In this document: positions 57,001-64,000 of the stretch, in pieces
How the letters are laid out: every line of letters begins with the position of its first letter
Numbering within the stretch: the stretch's first letter is position 1
Source of the DNA: Nevskia sp.
Lineage (GTDB): Bacteria > Pseudomonadota > Gammaproteobacteria > Nevskiales > Nevskiaceae
Direction: 5' to 3'
Assembly (NCBI GenBank): GCA_023229645.1
Contig: JALNYU010000019.1
Location: 1-64,000 of the forward strand
DNA: 64,000 nt
The notes under the pieces: model-generated
Told to the model about the DNA's origin: nothing
The model's database searches: none
Seen by the model: only the letters and a program-made list of their open reading frames with translations
Program-made: the position numbers and the translations under genes

Positions 57001-60000
57001 GGCGACGACGCCGTCCAGTGCGTTCTGCAGCGCGCTCGTGTTTAGTGTGCCGTTCAGTCGCAGCGTCACCGATTCATTGAACGCACACGAGGCTTCATCG
57101 CCACGCTGTGCAGCGAGCCAAATCTCAACTTGCGGTTCAGTCAGCGGCAAGCCGATGATCGCGCCGGTTGTGGCCGAGACCGCGCCCGCACTGCTGCTGG
57201 CTGAGGCGGTTGGCGACGTAGGCGCTGCTGGCGCAAGGATGCCAACGGTCTGCAAGTCGGCCAGGCTTTCGCGGAAAGCGGTGACGATGCGGCGCAGGTC
57301 GCTATCGCTATGCGCGGTCGTCAGGAAGCATGGGAAGCCATCTTGAATGTGGATGCCGCGTTCGCGCAGGTGGTAGAAGAACAGCGTCGATAGCGGATGT
57401 TCGTTGTGAAAATTGAAGTAGAACCAGCTTGAGAAGCTTTCGATTCGGGTCGTCAAACCGTGTGCTTGGAACACAGCGTTAAGTTCGGCGACCAGTGCAG
57501 TCGTCCGTTTCGCGAGATTTTCTTGTAGCTGCGGGCCTTCGGTTTTAATGTGTTGGAGCACGGCATCAACCGCGGCCAGTACCAACGGATGGCGGACGAA
57601 CGTGCCGGCGAAGAAGGTAACGCCGACTTCCGGAAAGGATTCATCGCCGTACTGCCAGAAGCCGCCATCCAGGCCGTCCATAAACGCACGTTTGCCTGCG
57701 AGAATGCCGATTGGCAAGCCGCCGCCGACAACTTTGCCGTAGGTCGCCATGTCCGCGCGAATGCCGGTAACGTGCTGCATGCCGCCGGGATGAACTCGGA
57801 AGCCGGTGACGACTTCATCCATCACAAACGCCGTGCCGGATGCCTCGGTAATCTTGCGTAGCTCGCGCAGGAATTCCAGCGGATACAAATTGGGGTGCCG
57901 GCTTTGCACGGTTTCGACAACAACGGCGGCGAGATCCTCGGCGTTGTCACGGATCCACTGCAGCGATTCCGGCGTGCCGTAATCCAGCACCACCATATTC
58001 GCGACGGACTCGTCCGGAATGCCGTTGGCGACCGGCTTTGAGCGCGGCTTGGCGCCGGGCCGCTGTACGCCTTTGACCAGCACTTCGTCAAACTGACCGT
58101 GGTAGGCGCCGTTGAACACGACGACTTTCATCCGGCCAGTGATATTGCGGGCGACGCGCATCGCCGCCATCACCGCTTCCGAGCCGGTGTTGCAAAACGT
58201 GACGCGCTCATTGCCGGTTAGCTCGGCGAATAGCGCTGCAACTTTGCCGGCGAGATCGGCTTGCGGCCCGATGGCAAAGCCCTGATCCAGCTGTGCTTTG
58301 ACGGCATCGGCGACGAAATCTGGTGTGTGGCCGAATGCGGTTTGGCCGTAGCCGTTGACCAGATCGACGTACTCGTTGCCGTCGACGTCCCAAATTTTCG
58401 AACCTTTCGATTTCGCGCAGACGATTGGAAACACCATCTCTTTCCATTCCGCGCGGAAGCCGGCGGCGGCGCGCGGGTCGGCAAGCACAGCGCGGTAGTC
58501 CTGGCTCATTTTCTTTGAGCCGCTCATCTTCATCGCGTAGCGCGTGACCAATGCTTCGATATGCGCGGTTTGCTCGGGCGAAATCGCGCTATCAACTGTC
58601 TTTGCACCTGGCTTGTAGACCTGAAAACGCGACGGCCGCTGAAATTCCGCCTCGGCGTCGTCGGTTTTCGCTGCCAGCGGCGCGGCGGTTGCGGCTGGCG
58701 CTGCAACGGGTGCCGCCGCCGTCGCTGGCGCAGCGATTGGGCCGAGGCCTTGCAGTGCCGCAACTTGCTGGCTGATCAACTGCGACATTGCTGCGAGTTG
58801 ATCGCGGAATAAGCCTTCGATCCCGCTGCCTGCGCCCAGCGCTAGCGACGCAGTAATGGGGCTCGGCATTGTTGCCGCTGGCGCGGTTGGCGTCGGCAGC
58901 GCGGCAGGCGCTGCTGCCACCGGGGTCGCAGGTCGCGGCGTTTTTTCCGCGAGGAAGGCGGCCAAGCTTGGGATCGTTGAATATTCGCCGAGCAACTGCC
59001 GGAACGTGATTTTGACCTTGAGCTGGCTTTGAATGCGCTGCGTGACTTGCGTCAGAAACAGCGAGTCGAAGCCCATTTCGAGAAAAGTCGCATTCGGGCT
59101 ATCGGTTGGCGGCTGTTCGCCCGACAAGTCTTCGAGAATCGCGATGATCGTGTTGCGCAGTGAGGCGGCGTGTTCGTCTTGAGTCACGGGGGTCGGGCCG
59201 GAAGGTAGGTTGGCAGGTAGAGGTGCAGCAGCGCTGAGCGTTGGCGCAGTTAGCGTTGCAATGTTCGGTGCGAAGGTCCGCTCGGCTTGCGCGCGCGGGG
59301 CGGGCGCAGATTCGCTGGCGGGTGCATCAATCCAATAACGGCTGCGTTGGAACGGGTAGGTCGGGAGCGGCACGCGGCGGCGGATGCCACCGTGGAGCGC
59401 CAGCCAATCCGGATTCAAGCCGCCAATCCAAAGGCGACCCAAGGATTCCAGCAGGGTTGCGGCGTCGCTGGTTTCGCGCGCGGCATCGGGCAGGGAACCG
59501 CAAACCGTAAGGCCGCGCCCGCGGGTGATCTGCAGCGCCAGGGTTGTGAGTACGGTGCCCGGACCCACTTCGAGCAGCAGCGGCGCTTGATCGGTGGTCA
59601 GCGCGGCGATGCCATCGGCAAAGCGCACGGGTTCCCGCGCGTGGCGCGCCCAGTAGTCCGGCGAGCAGGCCTGCGCCTCGCTAATCCAGGTTCCGCTGAC
59701 GCAAGAGACATAAGGCAGCGACGGCGGCGAGAGCTTGATCGAGGCAATTTGGGCGCGCAACGGTTCGATGATTGGATCGACCATCGCCGAATGAAACGCA
59801 TGCGAAGTGTGCAGACGGCGGCTGACAGCGCCGCGCTCGGCCAGCAATTTTTCTAAGGCGTCGATGGCGTCATAAGGGCCGGATACGACGCACAACGCGG
59901 GGCCGTTGATCGCGGCGATCGACAACGCGTCATTCAGCAACGGCAGGACGTCGCGCTCAGGCAGCCGTACCGCGAGCATGGCGCCACCGGGCAGCGCTTG

Positions 60001-61992
60001 CATCAGGCGGCCGCGCGCGGCAACGAGCGCGAGCGCGTCTTCCAGCGCGAAGACGCCGGCCAGTGTTGCCGCAACAAACTCGCCGATGCTATGACCGATC
60101 ATCGCGGACGGGCGCACGCCCCAACTCAACCAAAGCTGCGCTAGCGCATATTCGACAGTGAATATCGCCGGCTGTGCTGAAATGGTCGACATCAGCGTTT
60201 TCGCTGCCGCTTCCGCATCGTCGTTCGGGTAAAGCAACTTGCGTAGGTCGAGATTCAGTAACGGCAGCAGGATTTGCGCGCAGCGGTCGACGGCATCACG
60301 AAATACCGGTTCCCGTTCGTAGAGGCCGCGCCCCATGTCAGGGTATTGCGCGCCTTGGCCGGGAAACATAAACACAACCCCGCCGGCTGGGCTGCCTTTA
60401 GTGCCGCTGTAAACCTGCGCGCTGTTATCTCCCGCGAGTTTGGCGATGGCTTGCTCACGGCTTTCGGCGACGATGACGCTGCGTTGATCAAACGCCCGGC
60501 GACCGACTTGCAATGTGTACGCAATGTCGGCCAGTGGCTGGCTCGGGTTATCGCGAAGATGCTGGGCTAGATTACGTTTCGCGGCGTCCAGCGCGGCGGC
60601 ATTACGGGCCGATAGCACCAACAGCTGTGGCCCAGCGGCCAATTCGGGATCACCCAGCGGCGCTATCCCCTCAGCCGGTGTCTCTTCCAGCACAGCGTGC
60701 ACGTTGGTGCCGCCGACACCAAAAGCGCTGACGCCAGCCCGGCGCGGGCCGTCGCTATCCCAATTACGCAGTTCGGCGTTGACGCTGAATGGGGTGACTG
60801 AAAAATCGATCTGCGGATTGGGATTTTTATAGTGCAGCGTGGCTGGCAGTAGATGATGTTTCAGCGCATACGCGGTTTTAATCAAACCGGTGACGCCGGC
60901 CGCGGCGTCGAGATGGCCGACATTGCTTTTGGCCGAGCCGAGCAGGCAAAACTGTGTGTCCGCCGTGGCGGCGCGAAAGGCTTGCGTCAGGCCTGCGACT
61001 TCGATCGGGTCGCCAAGTGGTGTTGCCGTGCCGTGGCATTCGACGTAACTGATCGTGCGCGGATCGACGCCCGATAATGCGTGCGCCATCTCGATACACG
61101 CGGCCTGACCTTCAACGCTCGGCGCGGTGAAGCCAACTTTGGCGGCGCCGTCGTTGTTGACGCCACAGCCGCGGATTACGGCGTAGATGTGGTCGCCGTC
61201 GGCGAGCGCATCTTCGAGCCGCTTCAGCAGCACCATGCCGGCGCCGCTGCCGAATACGGTACCGGAGGCGGCGGCGTCAAAACTGCGGCAGTGGCCGTCT
61301 GACGACGCCATTCCGCCTTCTTGATAGAGGTACCCGCGGCGCTGCGGTAGGCTGATCGAAACGCCACCGGCCAGGGCCATATCGGATTGATACATCAGCA
61401 GACTTTGGCAGGCCTGCGCGACCGTTAGCATTGATGTCGAGCAGGCGCTATTCAGGTTAATCGCCGGGCCGCGCAGATTCAGCTTGTAGGCGATACGGGA
61501 CGCGGTGAAGTCATGCCCGGCGCCGAGCAGGGCAGGATAGCTTCCCACTTGGTAGTCGCTGGTGAAGGTATTAACGGCTTTACGATCGCGCAGCACGTGT
61601 TTAATGAAATACGTGTTGATGCTGCTGCCAGCGTAAACACCGACCGCACCGCTGTACTGCGCGGGATCGTAGCCAGCATTTTCAAGCGCCTCCCAGGCGC
61701 ATTCGAGCAGCACGCGGTGCTGCGGATCGGTGAGCTCAGCTTCTTTGGCATACATGCCGAAGAATTCGGCATCGAATTGATCGATGTTTTCGAGGATCGG
61801 TCGCGCTTTGACGAAATTCGGCGCGGCGCGCGTTTCGGCGTCGAAACTATCTTCGAGTTCGTCGACGGTGAAATGCGTGATGGACTCAAGCCCGGCACAG
61901 AGGTTGCGCCAGAATTCGTCAGCGTTCTTGGCGCCCGGCAAGCGTGCGCCGACGCCAATGATGGCGATGCCATTGCTGATTTCCTCACTCAT
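54007..61992 (-). CDS. Hybrid PKS-NRPS: KS-AT-ACP-aminotransferase-C-A-PCP
   Basis: About 2661 residues from ATG 61992 (MSEEISNGIAIIGVGARLPG). Domains: KS with LNSACSTSM (Cys ~184), VECHGTATPLGDP and SNVGHLDAAAG; AT with MIGHSIGEFVAA (~632) and TSHAFHSAMV, the HAFH type that selects malonyl-CoA; ACP with LEMGFDSLFL (~975); a PLP aminotransferase of the glutamate-semialdehyde type with Lys in ATYGKVVGGGLP (~1420); C with intact AHHIICDGWS (~1742); A with YTSGSTGLPKG (~2217), NMYGPTETT, YRSGDLAR and NGKLDR; PCP with LGADSIQI (~2596). No KR or DH. The order matches beta-aminating proteins such as McyE and MycA. The A pocket reads D-I-L-Q-L-G-M-I-W, close to glycine codes. An alternative start at 62205 lies inside the upstream gene and would add a low-complexity tail. 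Confidence 0.92.
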   Translation of the reverse strand: MSEEISNGIAIIGVGARLPGAKNADEFWRNLCAGLESITHFTVDELEDSFDAETRAAPNFVKARPILENIDQFDAEFFGMYAKEAELTDPQHRVLLECAWEALENAGYDPAQYSGAVGVYAGSSINTYFIKHVLRDRKAVNTFTSDYQVGSYPALLGAGHDFTASRIAYKLNLRGPAINLNSACSTSMLTVAQACQSLLMYQSDMALAGGVSISLPQRRGYLYQEGGMASSDGHCRSFDAAASGTVFGSGAGMVLLKRLEDALADGDHIYAVIRGCGVNNDGAAKVGFTAPSVEGQAACIEMAHALSGVDPRTISYVECHGTATPLGDPIEVAGLTQAFRAATADTQFCLLGSAKSNVGHLDAAAGVTGLIKTAYALKHHLLPATLHYKNPNPQIDFSVTPFSVNAELRNWDSDGPRRAGVSAFGVGGTNVHAVLEETPAEGIAPLGDPELAAGPQLLVLSARNAAALDAAKRNLAQHLRDNPSQPLADIAYTLQVGRRAFDQRSVIVAESREQAIAKLAGDNSAQVYSGTKGSPAGGVVFMFPGQGAQYPDMGRGLYEREPVFRDAVDRCAQILLPLLNLDLRKLLYPNDDAEAAAKTLMSTISAQPAIFTVEYALAQLWLSWGVRPSAMIGHSIGEFVAATLAGVFALEDALALVAARGRLMQALPGGAMLAVRLPERDVLPLLNDALSIAAINGPALCVVSGPYDAIDALEKLLAERGAVSRRLHTSHAFHSAMVDPIIEPLRAQIASIKLSPPSLPYVSCVSGTWISEAQACSPDYWARHAREPVRFADGIAALTTDQAPLLLEVGPGTVLTTLALQITRGRGLTVCGSLPDAARETSDAATLLESLGRLWIGGLNPDWLALHGGIRRRVPLPTYPFQRSRYWIDAPASESAPAPRAQAERTFAPNIATLTAPTLSAAAPLPANLPSGPTPVTQDEHAASLRNTIIAILEDLSGEQPPTDSPNATFLEMGFDSLFLTQVTQRIQSQLKVKITFRQLLGEYSTIPSLAAFLAEKTPRPATPVAAAPAALPTPTAPAATMPSPITASLALGAGSGIEGLFRDQLAAMSQLISQQVAALQGLGPIAAPATAAAPVAAPAATAAPLAAKTDDAEAEFQRPSRFQVYKPGAKTVDSAISPEQTAHIEALVTRYAMKMSGSKKMSQDYRAVLADPRAAAGFRAEWKEMVFPIVCAKSKGSKIWDVDGNEYVDLVNGYGQTAFGHTPDFVADAVKAQLDQGFAIGPQADLAGKVAALFAELTGNERVTFCNTGSEAVMAAMRVARNITGRMKVVVFNGAYHGQFDEVLVKGVQRPGAKPRSKPVANGIPDESVANMVVLDYGTPESLQWIRDNAEDLAAVVVETVQSRHPNLYPLEFLRELRKITEASGTAFVMDEVVTGFRVHPGGMQHVTGIRADMATYGKVVGGGLPIGILAGKRAFMDGLDGGFWQYGDESFPEVGVTFFAGTFVRHPLVLAAVDAVLQHIKTEGPQLQENLAKRTTALVAELNAVFQAHGLTTRIESFSSWFYFNFHNEHPLSTLFFYHLRERGIHIQDGFPCFLTTAHSDSDLRRIVTAFRESLADLQTVGILAPAAPTSPTASASSSAGAVSATTGAIIGLPLTEPQVEIWLAAQRGDEASCAFNESVTLRLNGTLNTSALQNALDGVVARHDALRASFGETGEAMNIAAATSLPIAQREATDEAVLAALLNEDARTPFDLSNGPLIRAQLVRLGVERHALVITAHHIICDGWSINVIVNELAEIYAALCRGEAPDLQAPLPFSRYALAQKKQDADEAAKTETFWLAQYADPVTPLDLPTDRPRAAYRSYSGASRCHRINADIYLAVKKSGAKLGSTLFATLLAAFEALAGRLGNLNEIVVAVPTAGQSLLEDEILVGHCVNFLPIRNRWTEQTRVAEHLANVAKSVLDAFEHQSYTFGTLVRKLAPKREMNRLPLTEIQFNLERLADRLQLPGLTVDVEPNAKAFVNFDLFLNIIESTDGLRMDCDYNTDLYDAETIDRWLDCYQALLEAFVADPAQALVRANCIPAPLREQLVSGYNESQRAYPSNRCIHQLFEARAAAHPDKIAAQFGDASLTYRALDRRANQIANLLYQRTVGVNKPVGILIERSLDMLAALLAVMKVGRAYIPLDPTHPAARLKHILGEADIGALITDDVEALKLVHENVASIHFAHDAIALASAATTAPAVTVDAEQAAYLIYTSGSTGLPKGVEVSHRSVVNLLLAMAQAPGFSANDVLFAVTTISFDIAALELYLPLAVGGSVVIAETEEMADGFRLAQHIQSTGATVMQATPATWRILLEAEFKPAPGFKMLCGGEALPRELANRMLAQGGELWNMYGPTETTIWSSCTQVTAGDAVISIGKPIANTQFYILDQQDQLLPPGVPGQLHIGGDGVAIGYYKRPELNTDRFIANPFGAGRIYRSGDLARWLPDGTVQHLGRMDHQTKLRGFRIELGEIEASLVEVGEVATAAVVLREDTPGAPKLAAYYVEKAGISRTPAQLRAALAERLPDYMIPSAWLKLDAFPLTPNGKLDRAALPAPIAGQVVEAEFIAPASPMELTLAKIWAEVLHLKQVGTTDDLFVLGADSIQIFQIAARANRENIRLTAKQMIQQRTIGALAKALESVSADEAGAASGQPALPSLKQFQRKR

Positions 61993-62069
61993 GCCCGTGC
62001 CTGCCTGCGGTCTGTAGGGTGCCGCAACGTTGCCGCGTTCAAATCTCGATTCTCCGCTCTGTGAGGCAT

Positions 62070-64000
62070 CTACCGGCCTGGCATTCGTGGCGCCGGCCGC
62101 GCGCGCGCCGCCAACGCTGCTTGCTGCTTTCGTGCCCGATCTTGCGCGCTTAGTGCCGTCGGTTGGGCTCCGGCTGGCGCCGGGCTTTCGCCTTGCGTCA
62201 GCCAAGCCGCCAGCGCGCTGATTCGGGGGTAGGTAAACAAATCAACAATGGTCAGCTTATGGTGTAGTTCACGCTGTATCGCTGCATGTACCGTCATCAT
62301 TTGCAGTGACGTACCACCGAGATCGAAAAAGTTATCGTCGATGCCAACGGCAGCGCTGCCGAGTGCGCGTTGCCAGATCGTCAACAGCGCGGCTTCCAGC
62401 GCGTTCTTTGGCGTTGCTGCGGCGCTTGCTGGCGCGAGGTCGGCAGTCGGTACCGGCAGTTTGTTGCGCTCGACTTTTCCAGTTGGCGAGAGCGGCAAAG
62501 TGGCGAGCGTCGTAATCACGGCCGGCAGCATGTAGTCGGGAAGCTCGGCACGTAGAAAACCGCGCACTTGGTTGAGATCAGCGACTGCGCCGTGTAATGG
62601 GGTTAGGTATGCAGCCACGCGACGCTGACCGGCGATTTCATAACTGATTACTGCGGCGTCGCCGACCGCACCGCTGCGACGCAAGCAGGCTTCGATTTCG
62701 TCGAGCTCAACCCGCTTCCCGTTGATTTTGACTTGCCGGTCAACCCGGCCGAGGAATTCCAGATTGCCGTCGGCACGGCGCCGTACACGATCGCCCGTGC
62801 GATAAAGATGTGCACCGACGGTAAATGGATGCGGGATAAAGCGTTCGGCATTGAGCTCCGGTCGGTTCAGATAGCCGAGCCCAAGCCCAGGGCCGCCGAC
62901 AAAAAGTTCGCCGTCGTCGCCGTCAGCGACCGGCCGCAGCGTAGGGTCGAGTACCCGCACTTCGCAATGGCGAATCGCGGTGCCGATGGGGATGGGGTTG
63001 TGATCGCCGATGCGTGCGTGAGGAATCGTGTAGCAGCAGCTAAACGTGGTGTTCTCGGTAGGCCCATAGCCGTTGATTAAACGACAGTTGGGCAGGCCAC
63101 GTAGGGCTTTGTCGACGTGTTCGACCGATAGCACATCGCCGCCCGCTAGCAGCTGCTTCAACGGCTGCAGGCCGGCGAGTTGGTGCTCCACCATCAAATG
63201 GAATAGCCCTGCTGTGAGCCAACAGGTGGTCACACGGTGTTTTGCGATTGTTTGGGCGATTTCATCGAGTGATGGATGCGTTGCCGACAAAATTGCCAAA
63301 CGGCCGCCGTGTAGCAGTGCCGCCCAGATTTCGAACGTTGAGGCGTCGAAGGCCAGCGGCGCCAACTGCAGCAGCACTTCGTTCGGGCCAAATTCAGCAA
63401 AGTCGTTATCGATCACCAAACGCAATACCGCGCGGTGCGGGATTTGTACGCCCTTGGGCCGGCCGGTAGAGCCGGAGGTGTACATGATGTACGCGCGATC
63501 GTTTGGGCCCACTTTCGGCAGCGGCGGCGTCGCTTCCGAGGCGGCGAATGCGGGGAAGTCACGATTTAAATCGAGTGCAGTTCCATCCCAGAATGGCGCG
63601 ATGCCAGCCTGAGCGAGCAGTTCGGGCTGGGCCAACATCAATGTTGGGGCGCTATCGCTATAGATGAATTTCAGTAGCGGCGCAGGGTAGGCTGGGTCGA
63701 AGGGAACATAGGCCGCGCCGGCTTTGAGCACCCCCAGAATTGCCGCAATCGTTTCTATCGAACGCGGCATGTAGAGACCGACAACGCTGCCCGGCTTCAC
63801 GCCGCGCCGAATCAAGCCATAGGCAATGGTATTGGCGCGTGCGTCGAGTTCCGCATAAGTCAGGCTTTTCGCGTCACATTCAAGGGCCGCAGAATTGTAA
63901 AATTTATGCGCAATCGCGGAAAATGTGGCGTGAATAGAAAAACAGAATTCCGATCCGGTTTTCCGAAAATAGCCCGGCTGTTCGACCGTAATTGGCGTTG
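62070..64000 (-). CDS. NRPS A-PCP module, 5' end beyond window
   Basis: C-terminal part of an NRPS. The frame is open to the window edge: before a TTG at 63815 it continues as AAL..KSLTYAELDARANTIAYG, which is the A-domain N-terminus, so 63815 is not the start. A-domain motifs are intact: YTSGSTGRPKG, NGYGPTENTTF, YRTGDRVRRR, GRVDRQVKINGKRVELDEIE, SPTGKVERN with the A10 Lys. The pocket reads D-A-F-W-L-G-G-T-F, one residue from a well-known valine code. A PCP with DLGGTSLQMM follows, then an Ala/Arg-rich tail that may act as a linker to the KS of the next protein. Its stop codon lies 77 bp before the next start. Whether a C or other domain precedes the A domain cannot be seen. Confidence 0.9.
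   Translation of the reverse strand, partial: TPITVEQPGYFRKTGSEFCFSIHATFSAIAHKFYNSAALECDAKSLTYAELDARANTIAYGLIRRGVKPGSVVGLYMPRSIETIAAILGVLKAGAAYVPFDPAYPAPLLKFIYSDSAPTLMLAQPELLAQAGIAPFWDGTALDLNRDFPAFAASEATPPLPKVGPNDRAYIMYTSGSTGRPKGVQIPHRAVLRLVIDNDFAEFGPNEVLLQLAPLAFDASTFEIWAALLHGGRLAILSATHPSLDEIAQTIAKHRVTTCWLTAGLFHLMVEHQLAGLQPLKQLLAGGDVLSVEHVDKALRGLPNCRLINGYGPTENTTFSCCYTIPHARIGDHNPIPIGTAIRHCEVRVLDPTLRPVADGDDGELFVGGPGLGLGYLNRPELNAERFIPHPFTVGAHLYRTGDRVRRRADGNLEFLGRVDRQVKINGKRVELDEIEACLRRSGAVGDAAVISYEIAGQRRVAAYLTPLHGAVADLNQVRGFLRAELPDYMLPAVITTLATLPLSPTGKVERNKLPVPTADLAPASAAATPKNALEAALLTIWQRALGSAAVGIDDNFFDLGGTSLQMMTVHAAIQRELHHKLTIVDLFTYPRISALAAWLTQGESPAPAGAQPTALSAQDRARKQQAALAARARPAPRMPGR

Noticed and set aside
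59287..59856. 189-codon frame opposite the PKS
   Set aside because: Shadow of a GC-rich coding strand; the AT domain and linker on the minus strand explain the sequence.
61993..62205. Extended N-terminus of the PKS-NRPS (start at 62205)
   Set aside because: The added residues are low-complexity Arg/Ala/Ser and most of them overlap the end of the preceding NRPS gene; the KS domain begins right after ATG 61992.
63816..64000. TTG at 63815 as start of the upstream NRPS
   Set aside because: The frame is open to the window end and encodes the expected A-domain N-terminal motif (LTYAELDARAN), so the gene is partial in the window.
1..64000. tRNA or rRNA genes
   Set aside because: No cloverleaf-like segment with a T-loop sequence or rRNA-like stretch was noticed on either strand while reading; a dedicated scan was not possible.

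Overview
The window looks like the chromosome of a moderately GC-rich Gram-negative gammaproteobacterium. Support: prmB directly upstream of aroC (a typical gammaproteobacterial pair), greB, a Tat-exported HiPIP, a DsbD-type reductase, FadL and CsgG-family envelope proteins, and a GlyGly-CTERM-like tail on a secreted peptidase. The exact genus cannot be read from the sequence. No tRNA, rRNA or CRISPR array was seen.

Layout. 1-4357: the edge of an apparent IS630-type insertion sequence that truncates a large RTX calcium-binding protein gene, followed by an HlyD-type secretion adaptor gene without its ABC transporter. 4472-9410: ppc, a PIN-like nuclease-fold gene and a fadL-type porin gene. 9545-13094: a 9-bp minisatellite, then a compact minus-strand operon sco-psd-moxR-DUF58. 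13331-18972: prmB and aroC, convergent with a fused isobutyryl-CoA mutase (icmF). 19140-25835: a small cysteine-rich secreted protein, a long regulatory region with two CRP-type palindromes, a Crp/Fnr regulator, selO, a type II NADH dehydrogenase, small membrane and conserved proteins, and greB. 25892-37314: an amidohydrolase, an isoaspartyl peptidase, two tandem CsgG-like lipoproteins, a Na+/solute symporter, a DsbD/redoxin pair, a response regulator and small conserved proteins. 37352-45311: a lipoprotein, a very large M36 (fungalysin) metalloprotease, a sirtuin, a dienelactone hydrolase and a HiPIP.

45846-64000 is the most interesting part: the 3' portion of a hybrid NRPS-PKS locus that runs off the right edge. 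In transcription order (minus strand) it has an NRPS adenylation-carrier module with a Val-like specificity code; a KS-AT-ACP-aminotransferase-C-A-PCP megasynthase (malonyl-type AT, Gly-like A domain); a terminal C-A-PCP-TE protein; and a membrane-anchored alpha/beta hydrolase. On the opposite strand lie a cupin/JmjC-like putative oxygenase and a Wzx/MATE-type flippase. The architecture predicts a Val-derived beta-amino (3,4-diamino acid) unit joined to Gly. In the terminal protein the condensation catalytic His is Gln, and the adenylation domain has lost its phosphate-loop Lys, its YGPTE motif and its A10 Lys. Its carrier domain and a Cys-nucleophile thioesterase remain intact. That open but apparently dead module is the strongest candidate here for unusual biology.
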